Source: Dehalococcoidia bacterium
Lineage (GTDB): Bacteria; Chloroflexota; Dehalococcoidia; E44-bin15
Reading direction: 5' to 3'
Length of the DNA: 64,000 bases
Assembly: GCA_041649635.1 (NCBI GenBank)
Contig: JBAZMV010000001.1
Location: 186,001 to 250,000 of the forward strand
Made by a program: the position numbers and the translations under genes
In this document: positions 52,938 to 59,986 of the stretch, piece after piece
Numbering within the stretch: position 1 is the first letter of the stretch
How the letters are laid out: the number at the start of each line of letters is the position of its first letter
The notes under the pieces: model-generated
The model's input: only the letters and a program-made list of their open reading frames with translations
What the model was told of the DNA's origin: nothing
Database searches by the model: none

Positions 52938-54953
52938 TCAATTGCAGTCGCCTTCGTCGTAGCCGCATTCAGCGTAATTGCAGTCGCTGTCGCACTTGCC
53001 ATCCCCGAGCCACTGACTCTGGCACCTCCAGTGAGTCTCTTCGCAATAATAGTCACAATCGCCTCCGTCATATTGGCAGCCTGCATTGAAGCAAAACCAA
53101 TCGCACACATGATCGCCGATCATGTAGCTGGGACAACTGGAATCGCAGTTGCCGGCCTGAGTGGTGGGAGCCGCAGTGGCAGTCGGAGAGGTGGTTGTAG
53201 TTGGGGTCGCGGAGCAGTCGCCGCCGTCATAGCCGCATTCGGCGTAATTGCAGTCGCTGTCGCACTGGCCGTCCCCGGATTTACTCAAGCACCCTGGGAC
53301 TACATCATCGCAAATTTCGTCACAGTCGCCTCCGTCATATTGACAGTCTGCATACATGCAACCTGTGTCGCACACGCCATCGCCGATCCATCTGCGGTCA
53401 CAATGGTAGCCGCAACAGTCCCCTCCGTCTCGATTGCAGGGTGTATTGTCGCAATAATAATCGCACTCCCCATTGCCAATCTTGGATTGGTCGCAAGCAG
53501 TGTCAGCGCAGGTGCCGCTCTGAGCGGTAGTCGGAGTGGGAGTTGGGGTGGTAATCGGCATCGCAGCCGTTATCTCCGGTGACATGACCAAGATACCTCC
53601 GAAGGAAAAACATGCTGCGATTTCCTCGCCTCCCTTGAGATCGGGCACAATGATCGAGAAGTATCCGTTGGCTGCTTGTGTTTCAATATTCGTAAGGCTA
53701 TTGTCGATAAAAAATTCCACGAGGCCGTTGTATTTGATGGCAACGGGGTATTCAGCGGTGGTGATATGAATGATCTGGCCACTCAGCTCCTTTTTTGACT
53801 GGTCCAACTGCAGGGTTACCTCAAATACGGGTATGAAATTCTTCACCACATGTACCCCGGCTTCAACGATAGTGGGGACGAGCTCGCTTGCTTGTGACTG
53901 GACGTTTTCAAGTGTGATGCGCGGGTAGCCAGGGTATTGCTCTCCGTATATGTAATCCATGAAAACGGATTTGTGGGTGCACAATTGTACTCGTCGCCCG
54001 CTCGGGAAGGCGTAGACATAATTGGATGAAACTTCATCGTAAATAAGGTTATCCAACTTTGGAGCGGGATAGTCTTGCATTTCGTTGCGGGAACTGTAAC
54101 CGTTTCCCGAGATAGTTTCATCTGAGAAGAAATACTCGTTAGTGAACTCGGCCAGCGCTCTATTGATGTCTATGGCTTGATCGGCGTTTTCGAATTCGGC
54201 CTTGAGGTATGGATCGCAACTGTCCCCGGCATATTGCGCCACCCATGCGGGATTGAATCCGGATTCGTAGGGGTCTGAACCGCCGACGCCGGTATAACCT
54301 CCATGGGCGTCATTGCGAACGTGGGGCGGGCAGCCCATATCGGCGGTGTTATGCAGAACTTCGCCCAGACAACGGAAAGCCATCGCGAGGTTATTGTTAC
54401 GCGTCTTCTCATTGCTTGATTCAAGCGCGATTTCCATGTACAACTTTCCATTTTCCCAAGACCAAGCATTATTACCATTCACATCAATGCCGGAGAAGTG
54501 CCAGGTTATAGCATCAACAGGATTGTCCATCGCAGCCGATGCAAAATTCAAGTCTGAAAGAGCCAGCTGGCCGCCATTCAGTCCCAACGGGTCGTAGAAA
54601 TGGCGATAGGATGCGGGGATCTCTGGTTCATCTGCGGAATAGCCGCCTTCGATGATCCATTCGCGGGCAGTGAGTTCCCTCTCTTGCGTGGTTGCATCCC
54701 AGTAGCCCGCGGCGGTAATAGACGGACCCCTGAGATCCATGTAGTTCATTGAGAATGTGTAGTTTTCAAATTGGGTGAAGGAAGCCGCTCGTTCGATGAA
54801 TTTGTCCACGATCACTGCGTTGAATGTACGATGGGCGGATACGTTATTGTAACCATAGACATTAGAAGAAGAGATCAAACTGGAGCAGATCGGTATCAGG
54901 AGCGATACGATTATTAATATATGCATCAATTTTTTCATTAAGGTTTTTACCAC
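52938..54953 (-). CDS. Secreted zinc phospholipase/nuclease-like protein with five Notch-type cysteine repeats
   Basis: A 671-residue exported protein. The signal (MVKTLMKKLMHILIIVSLLI) is followed by a helical catalytic-like domain (about residues 35-340) with His/Asp clusters SAHRTF, SYRHFYD, WHFSG and LHNTADMGCPPHV, reminiscent of zinc-dependent phospholipase C or P1 nuclease. Then come a beta domain, a Thr/Pro linker and five about 31-residue units of the pattern C-x(n)-GDGxCDxxC-x3-C-x-YDGGDC (about 482-580 and 603-670), identical in form to Lin-12/Notch repeats. The start is GTG 54953, one base overlapping the upstream stop. Confidence 0.78.
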   Translation of the reverse strand: MVKTLMKKLMHILIIVSLLIPICSSLISSSNVYGYNNVSAHRTFNAVIVDKFIERAASFTQFENYTFSMNYMDLRGPSITAAGYWDATTQERELTAREWIIEGGYSADEPEIPASYRHFYDPLGLNGGQLALSDLNFASAAMDNPVDAITWHFSGIDVNGNNAWSWENGKLYMEIALESSNEKTRNNNLAMAFRCLGEVLHNTADMGCPPHVRNDAHGGYTGVGGSDPYESGFNPAWVAQYAGDSCDPYLKAEFENADQAIDINRALAEFTNEYFFSDETISGNGYSSRNEMQDYPAPKLDNLIYDEVSSNYVYAFPSGRRVQLCTHKSVFMDYIYGEQYPGYPRITLENVQSQASELVPTIVEAGVHVVKNFIPVFEVTLQLDQSKKELSGQIIHITTAEYPVAIKYNGLVEFFIDNSLTNIETQAANGYFSIIVPDLKGGEEIAACFSFGGILVMSPEITAAMPITTPTPTPTTAQSGTCADTACDQSKIGNGECDYYCDNTPCNRDGGDCCGYHCDRRWIGDGVCDTGCMYADCQYDGGDCDEICDDVVPGCLSKSGDGQCDSDCNYAECGYDGGDCSATPTTTTSPTATAAPTTQAGNCDSSCPSYMIGDHVCDWFCFNAGCQYDGGDCDYYCEETHWRCQSQWLGDGKCDSDCNYAECGYDEGDCN

Positions 54954-55360
54954 TAGAAATCCTTCAGTCTCCAAATGCCATCTTCACCTAGCGTCATGGT
55001 AATCTCGTATTTCTTATTTTCGTAGGTCACTTCGTATACGGCACGTATAGCGTCGATGGCAACGAGTTGCCGAGTTCCGAAGATTACCTGGAAGCCGGGT
55101 AATAGTTGCGAATTCTCGGTTATTGCCGTTTCGTAGAATTCGAAGGTGTCGGGGTCGATGTAATTCTGTAGTGCCTGGATATCGGAGCTTATAAATGCCT
55201 CTTCGATATTATTTGTAGCTTCGATTAGCTCTATCGACTCTGTCATTGTGCTATCATCTCTCAGATTGGTTGACGAACCGCCGCAACTGATGCCGATGCC
55301 GGCGGCCAAGGCTAACACTACTATCAAACCTAGAAATATTTGAGTATGTTTATACTTCAC
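54953..55360 (-). CDS. Small lipoprotein with NTF2-like-looking domain
   Basis: A 135-residue lipoprotein. The signal ends in the lipobox GISCGG (C26), and the mature part (QALQNYIDPDTFEFYETAI, then YEVTYENKKYEITMTLGEDGIWRLKDF) resembles an NTF2/SnoaL cone fold with aromatic strands. It is coupled to the Notch-repeat gene by TAG-GTG overlap and has its own promoter, so the two are one operon. A role as a partner or inhibitor of the following protein is possible. Confidence 0.72.
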   Translation of the reverse strand: MKYKHTQIFLGLIVVLALAAGIGISCGGSSTNLRDDSTMTESIELIEATNNIEEAFISSDIQALQNYIDPDTFEFYETAITENSQLLPGFQVIFGTRQLVAIDAIRAVYEVTYENKKYEITMTLGEDGIWRLKDF

Positions 55361-55393
55361 TAGCCCTACCTCGTAACTGGAAATATCGAGGTC

Positions 55394-55423
55394 ATATTAG
55401 TGCAGGGTGACGACTATTGTCAA
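55394..55423 (-). promoter_or_regulatory. Promoter of the lipoprotein-Notch-repeat operon
   Basis: TTGACA (55423-55418), an 18-base spacer and TAATAT (55399-55394) on the minus strand, 33 bases upstream of the ATG at 55360. Confidence 0.75.
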
Positions 55424-55590
55424 CGTTTGATTATTATATTCTCACTTACACGACAAAGAGGAAAAAGAGTAACGAATACTAGCCTTAATGCCTGATGTTA
55501 TTGCTATATATGCATCTACTATACTTACATATAGTTATATTACATTACATAACTAAACCACGAATTTAAAGCTGACTCAATCTTAAAAAA

Positions 55591-55631
55591 CACTTTGGTA
55601 CCCCCAAGAGGTAGAGGTTCGAATGTTCAAA
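55591..55631. repeat. tRNA-tail-like repeat, copy 3
   Basis: CACTTTGGTACCCCCAAG and GAGGTTCGAATGTTCAAA, preceded by AAGCTGACTCAATCTTAAAA, which is also similar to the bases ahead of copy 1. It lies between the lipoprotein and the caspase-like gene. Confidence 0.65.
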
Positions 55632-55693
55632 TTTCAGTCTATTTCAGAGTTCCGGACGTTGAGGTAAACTAGGAGTTACTGCTGGCTACAAAG

Positions 55694-55727
55694 AAAGGGG
55701 ACTAATCGATAATGGGTAGCCCCCTTT
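55694..55727 (-). terminator. Probable terminator of the caspase-like gene
   Basis: AAAGGGGACT (55694-55703) and AGCCCCCTTT (55718-55727) form a 10-bp stem with one wobble and a 14-base loop. Read on the minus strand the T-run after it is poor, so it may act only partly. Confidence 0.5.
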
Positions 55728-55756
55728 TATACCACAAGGCTTCTCTGCTAAGCTGT

Positions 55757-57013
55757 CTACTTTGAGTTTTCCCAAGCGCAGTAGAGTTGAGGCGTTTCCT
55801 TCCCCAGACGACTGGCAAGGTCTAAATTTTGAGTTAGGCCGAATCCTGAAATGCCTCCCAGGGCGCCATAATGCCCCTCGCATATTAGGACACATGTCGT
55901 AGATACACCATTTATCCTGGCCACAGAGACTATTTGATCGAATGTGTCACTATCTCCTGCTATGTCCCACATCGCCTCTATGAGGGAACTCATCCACTCC
56001 CCCCCAATATCTGATGGGTTGAAATCAGTCTGTCCATATTTGTTGTCCCAGTCGGGACGGGCCAACTCTTCAGCACGACAAGCTGTACTTATAACACATA
56101 CGTTGTCGAGCGTTTGAAGCACATCTATGAAGCTCCCGCTGTGGCATGATGTGAGCATGAGGTTGAAAGCAGTATCAGGGTATTCCGCCATCTTGCTTCT
56201 AAAATCCCTGTCCCATATTCTCTGACCACCCAGCCATACACAACTGTCCCCGCCATGCGCGACTATTGAGATGGTTATCGGATTTAGATTGTTTGCTACC
56301 ATGTTGTCGATTTCATTAAGCACATCGTCAGCTTGATCTTGAACCAGCCCCTTGATTTCAGAACACGAGCTCCTATACGCATTGAAAAAGTTGAGCCTAT
56401 TCACGTAGTCGTCCACAGAATGAGTAAAAAGACTCTCATCTGGCATAAGCCCCTGCACCACGATAAACCCTTCGCATGTTTGTAAAGGAAGGACGGGGAA
56501 ATCGAATTCCAGTGGTATGCCTGAAGACTCTTCTATCTCGACATTTGAGGAAACCACGTCATCATCACCAGGAATAGTCCTGACTAATCCCTCAGGGACC
56601 GAATCGTTGATACGAGGCCACCAATTGGCCTCATATTCCTCATGATTGCCGTACTTATCAACAACTATATACTGTACGGGGTGCTCATAGAAGGCACCCG
56701 GCTCAAGATCGAGATAGAAGAAGTACGAATCTTCTTCCAGGGTAAACTCTAGGTTCTGGCCGTAATCCTCCTCTATCATTGTGCCTGCGGAAAGCATTGA
56801 ATCCAGCTTGAGACACATATATGGAAGCCCACCTTCAATCTCCGGGACATTCGGGAGTATGTCTTCTATCACAACGGCGATAGCATCCTCTATGTCTGCT
56901 TGTCCCTCAGTAACAGTAGTTGGTAGGCCGGTACCAGATTCATCACCACATGATAATCCCGTTACTAATAATGTGCATATTGCCAATATCATTAAAGCTC
57001 GTGTGACTTTCAT
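55757..57013 (-). CDS. Caspase-like (clan CD) lipoprotein
   Basis: A 418-residue exported lipoprotein. The lipobox is TGLSCGD near residue 22. The mature N-terminal region is unrelated to any family I know. The C-terminal half (residues about 170-400) has the His of ISIVAHGGDS and the nucleophile of LMLTSCHSGSF (about 275-300), the catalytic pair of caspase/legumain-like peptidases. It may be a secreted protease cleaving after Asp, Asn or basic residues, or an inactive relative. AGGAGG precedes the ATG at 57013. Confidence 0.75.
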   Translation of the reverse strand: MKVTRALMILAICTLLVTGLSCGDESGTGLPTTVTEGQADIEDAIAVVIEDILPNVPEIEGGLPYMCLKLDSMLSAGTMIEEDYGQNLEFTLEEDSYFFYLDLEPGAFYEHPVQYIVVDKYGNHEEYEANWWPRINDSVPEGLVRTIPGDDDVVSSNVEIEESSGIPLEFDFPVLPLQTCEGFIVVQGLMPDESLFTHSVDDYVNRLNFFNAYRSSCSEIKGLVQDQADDVLNEIDNMVANNLNPITISIVAHGGDSCVWLGGQRIWDRDFRSKMAEYPDTAFNLMLTSCHSGSFIDVLQTLDNVCVISTACRAEELARPDWDNKYGQTDFNPSDIGGEWMSSLIEAMWDIAGDSDTFDQIVSVARINGVSTTCVLICEGHYGALGGISGFGLTQNLDLASRLGKETPQLYCAWENSK

Positions 57014-57063
57014 TGGACTACCTCCTCTTGAGAAGTACTTTGTGGGTGACACAAGATTTTAAC

Positions 57064-57092
57064 ACTTTAATGCTGATGAAAGAGTATGTCAA
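57064..57092 (-). promoter_or_regulatory. Promoter of the caspase-like gene
   Basis: TTGACA (57092-57087), a 17-base spacer and TAAAGT (57069-57064) on the minus strand, 50 bases upstream of the ATG at 57013. Confidence 0.75.
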
Positions 57093-57146
57093 GCTAAACT
57101 AACTGCTGTTGTTCAAAATAACAATACAAAATACACTTGCAGCGAC

Positions 57147-57173
57147 TTAGCTGAGGAAAATTCTACCCCCAAG
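57147..57173. repeat. Right-hand copy of the att-like repeat
   Basis: It covers the last bases of tRNA-Glu and its 3' flank and matches 52791-52817 in 24 of 27 bases, same orientation. It would mark the attachment site proper. Confidence 0.6.
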
Positions 57174-57236
57174 GAGAATTGAACTCCTGTTTCCAGCTTG
57201 AAAGGCTAGCGTCCTAGGCCACTAGACGATGGGGGC
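57164..57236 (-). tRNA. tRNA-Glu (anticodon TTC)
   Basis: A 73-base tRNA on the minus strand. The acceptor arm GCCCCCA pairs with TGGGGGT (with one G-T pair at the end), the anticodon arm CTAGC-CTTTCAA-GCTGG gives anticodon TTC at 57202-57200, and the T-arm is AGGAG-TTCAATT-CTCCT. The 3' CCA is not encoded (the flanking bases read GAATTTTCC), so cca must add it. The gene lies in front of argC and at one end of the possible island. Confidence 0.97.
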
Positions 57237-57285
57237 GTCCGCGGGAACAGACCTTTCGTATTTTATCACAGCGCGGCGGAATTGC

Positions 57286-58305
57286 CTACGGGTACAGCGC
57301 CAGCGTCTCCAGCGCCGTGGACTCGGGGTAGCCCAGCATCAGGTTCATGTTCTGTATCGCCTGGCCGGCGCCACCTTTGATAAGGTTGTCGATGCAGCTG
57401 ACGACGATGAGTCGTCCTGTGCGCGTGTCGACGACGGGGTGTATCAGGCAGAAGTTGGTGCCCAGCGTCTGTTTGGTCTGAGGCGGGGCGTCCACGACCT
57501 TAACGAAGCGCTCGCCCTTGTAGAAGTCTTTATATATATCGACGATCTTCTTTTTATCGATTTTGACGTCCGCAAGCTTGGCGTAGCACGTGCTCAGTAT
57601 GCCGCGGTTCATCGGGATGAGATGCGGCACGAATGTCGCGTTGACGGACAGCTTGGGATTGAGCGTATTGAGTTCCTGCACTATCTCCGGCAGGTGGCGA
57701 TGCCCCTCGATGGAGTAGGCCGATACGCTCTCGTCGACCTCGGCGAAGTGCGTCTTGAAACTCAGCGAGCGTCCGGCGCCGGACACGCCCGACTTGGAAT
57801 CTATGATGATATCGGGATCGATGATGCCGGCCTTGACCGCGGGAGCCAGCGCCAGTATCGCGCTGGTGGGGTAGCATCCCGGATTGGCTACGATGCGGCA
57901 CGAGGCGATGTTCTTACGATTGAGCTCCACCAGACCGTAAACAGCCTCCTTGAGCAACTTGGGTGTCGGATGCTCGTGCTCGTACCACGCGCGGTACTGA
58001 GACGCCTCCTTTAGTCTGAAATCAGCGCTGACATCGATAACTTTTATGCCGCGCTCCAGAACCGCGGCGCAGGCGGCGGCGCTGTCCTTGTGCGGCAGGG
58101 CGGAGAAGGCCAGGTCCACGAACCCCAATTCCTCCTTGATGGTCAAGTCGATATCAGCCAGGTGCGGCAGGAAATGCCCCAGCTTCTGTCCCGCGGCGCT
58201 GCGCCCCGTCACCGAGGCCAGTTCGACCTCTGGGTGCCCGTGCAGCAATCTCGCGATCTCCATCCCGATATATCCGGTTACGTTGATGATCCCAACTTTT
58301 ATCAT
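57286..58305 (-). CDS. argC: N-acetyl-gamma-glutamyl-phosphate reductase
   Basis: A 339-residue NADP-dependent enzyme of arginine synthesis that reduces N-acetylglutamyl phosphate to the semialdehyde. GIINVTGYIGMEIARLL is the nucleotide motif (residues 4-20), and the catalytic Cys is in VANPGCYPTSA (about 147). Other arg genes are not in the window, so it is unlinked to the pathway here. GGAGG precedes ATG 58305, one base after the metallopeptidase stop, so it is translationally coupled. Confidence 0.95.
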   Translation of the reverse strand: MIKVGIINVTGYIGMEIARLLHGHPEVELASVTGRSAAGQKLGHFLPHLADIDLTIKEELGFVDLAFSALPHKDSAAACAAVLERGIKVIDVSADFRLKEASQYRAWYEHEHPTPKLLKEAVYGLVELNRKNIASCRIVANPGCYPTSAILALAPAVKAGIIDPDIIIDSKSGVSGAGRSLSFKTHFAEVDESVSAYSIEGHRHLPEIVQELNTLNPKLSVNATFVPHLIPMNRGILSTCYAKLADVKIDKKKIVDIYKDFYKGERFVKVVDAPPQTKQTLGTNFCLIHPVVDTRTGRLIVVSCIDNLIKGGAGQAIQNMNLMLGYPESTALETLALYP

Positions 58306-58306
58306 G

Positions 58307-58714
58307 CTATCCTCCGTCCGTCCCCTGTGTATTATCCCCCTCACGCTTCTCTCTCGCAATATCCTGGAGCCTCCGGTCGCTGATGCCGAAATGATGCGCT
58401 ATCTCGTGCCGCACCGTCTCCTCAATCCCGCGCACGACGCGGCTTTCAGTTCGATAGGCCAGCTCGATTGGCCTCTGGAATATAGAAATCTTGTCCGGCG
58501 GCACCAGCGCGTGCTCCTTGCCGAAAGCCGTCAGCGGCACACCTTCGTAAAGCCCCAGCAGCTCCTCGCGCCGCCTCAGCCCCACGCTGCGCAGCTGCCT
58601 GCCGGTAGGCCAGTATTGTACCACAACCGCTACGTTTTCTATCCTGTCCTTGAACTGCTGCGGCAGCGACTCAACGGCCTGCTCAACCAGCTCTTCGAAG
58701 CGCTCTCTTTCCAT
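58307..58714 (-). CDS. Minimal metallopeptidase (zincin-like, DUF1025)
   Basis: A 135-residue protein with RHEIAHHFGISDRRLQD near residue 103. The HE-I-A-H-H sequence is the HExxH zinc motif, with the acidic DR ending typical of the small MMP-like family (PF06262). It may be a compact metalloprotease, but the family is often called a putative metallopeptidase because activity is unproven. It overlaps nth by 32 bases and lies one base ahead of argC. Confidence 0.88.
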   Translation of the reverse strand: MERERFEELVEQAVESLPQQFKDRIENVAVVVQYWPTGRQLRSVGLRRREELLGLYEGVPLTAFGKEHALVPPDKISIFQRPIELAYRTESRVVRGIEETVRHEIAHHFGISDRRLQDIAREKREGDNTQGTDGG

Positions 58715-59345
58715 ACTTACAACCCTTATTCAGCAGGCACCCGCCGCAAAGCGGGCTCCGCGAGCGGCATACCTTCCTGCCGTGACGCACCATATTCATA
58801 TGAAACTCGTAAACGTCTTCCGGCTTAACCATCTTCCCCAGTATGCGATGTGCGTTGTCCGGCGACACTTTCTTATCGATTAAACCGATACGCTGCGCCA
58901 CACGGTAGACATGCGTATCGACGGGAAGGGCCGGCCTCCCCAGCGAGAACAGCAGCACGCAGGCGGCCGTCTTGGGCCCAACGCCGGGCAGCGACTCCAG
59001 CCAGGAACGAGCCTCCGCCAGCGGCATCTTCTTGAGAAACCCCAGGTCGAGCGAGCCCTTCTCCTTATCGACACGTTGCAAGATGGTCTTTATGCGCGGC
59101 GCCTTGACCCGGTTCAGTCCTCCTCCCGCGATAGCTTCCGATATCTTATCGACGTCGGCATCCGCGACCTTATCCCACGCCCCGAAGGTCGATACAAGAT
59201 TCGCGAAGGCACGACCGGAGTTCACATCCGAAGTGTTCTGCGACAATATCGTTGCTATCAGTTCCGATAGCGGGTCTAACCGCGCCCTTCGCGCCGGAGC
59301 GCCGTGCTGCTTCCTCAACAGAGCGATGACCTCGTCAACCGTCAT
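58683..59345 (-). CDS. nth: Endonuclease III-like DNA glycosylase
   Basis: A 220-residue HhH-GPD glycosylase that repairs oxidised pyrimidines. LESLPGVGPKTAACVLLF (about 117-134) is the helix-hairpin-helix, VDTHVYRV carries the catalytic Asp, and the C-terminus has the 4Fe-4S motif C-X6-C-X2-C-X5-C. The catalytic Lys position is not obvious (SLPGVGPKTA has a Lys at the right place). Start ATG 59345 overlaps the phosphatase stop in ATGA; an upstream open frame is not used. Confidence 0.9.
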   Translation of the reverse strand: MTVDEVIALLRKQHGAPARRARLDPLSELIATILSQNTSDVNSGRAFANLVSTFGAWDKVADADVDKISEAIAGGGLNRVKAPRIKTILQRVDKEKGSLDLGFLKKMPLAEARSWLESLPGVGPKTAACVLLFSLGRPALPVDTHVYRVAQRIGLIDKKVSPDNAHRILGKMVKPEDVYEFHMNMVRHGRKVCRSRSPLCGGCLLNKGCKYGKRALRRAG

Positions 59346-59986
59346 TGCTTCCCCAGATGGCACGTATCGTTCACCAGCGTAACCGTGGCCCTCTTCTCCC
59401 CGGTGCCGATGACTTCGTACATCTCGAAGGCGTTTACCGCCGTTGTATCCTGCGCTATCTTCCAGAAATGCGAGTTGTCCAGCCCCAGCAGGTGGCACAG
59501 CAGCACCTTGCACACCACGCGGTGCGAAACCAGCGCGATGGTCTGGCCTTCGTGTTTCAGCGCCAGCTCGTCGACCGTTTTCACCACCCTGCGCTTCACA
59601 TCATCCATGCTTTCCCCGCCGGGCACGGAGAAGCTCTCCGGATGCAGCCGCCACTCGTTGAACAGTTTGGCATGCTTCTCCCTGACCTCGGAGACGAGCA
59701 TCCCCTCCCACTGCCCGAAGTTCATATCGTTAAGCCCATCCAGCGTGACGACTGACAATCCGAACCTTTCCGCTATGGCCTGCGCCGTGCTCCTCGCCCG
59801 TTTCAGCGGGCTGGAGTAAACGGACGATATCTCCCACTCCATGATGCGCCCCGCGGCCAGCTGCGCCTGCTGCAGCCCGGTCTCGTCCAGCTCGATATCC
59901 GCCCGCCCGCGGAAGCGCTCGTCCTTGTTCCAGCCCGTCTGCCCGTGGCGCACCAGGATGAAACGGGTGAAGTGTTCCTTCTTCAC
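59342..59986 (-). CDS. Histidine phosphatase family protein
   Basis: A 214-residue enzyme with the catalytic start FILVRHGQTGWNKDERFRG (residues about 10-28) and the second His in LVSHRVVCKVLL (about 153). Members include cobalamin phosphatase CobC and phosphoglycerate mutase-like enzymes; the function here is not decided. It overlaps the antiporter stop and the nth start by four bases each, so translation is coupled across the operon. Confidence 0.9.
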   Translation of the reverse strand: MKKEHFTRFILVRHGQTGWNKDERFRGRADIELDETGLQQAQLAAGRIMEWEISSVYSSPLKRARSTAQAIAERFGLSVVTLDGLNDMNFGQWEGMLVSEVREKHAKLFNEWRLHPESFSVPGGESMDDVKRRVVKTVDELALKHEGQTIALVSHRVVCKVLLCHLLGLDNSHFWKIAQDTTAVNAFEMYEVIGTGEKRATVTLVNDTCHLGKQ

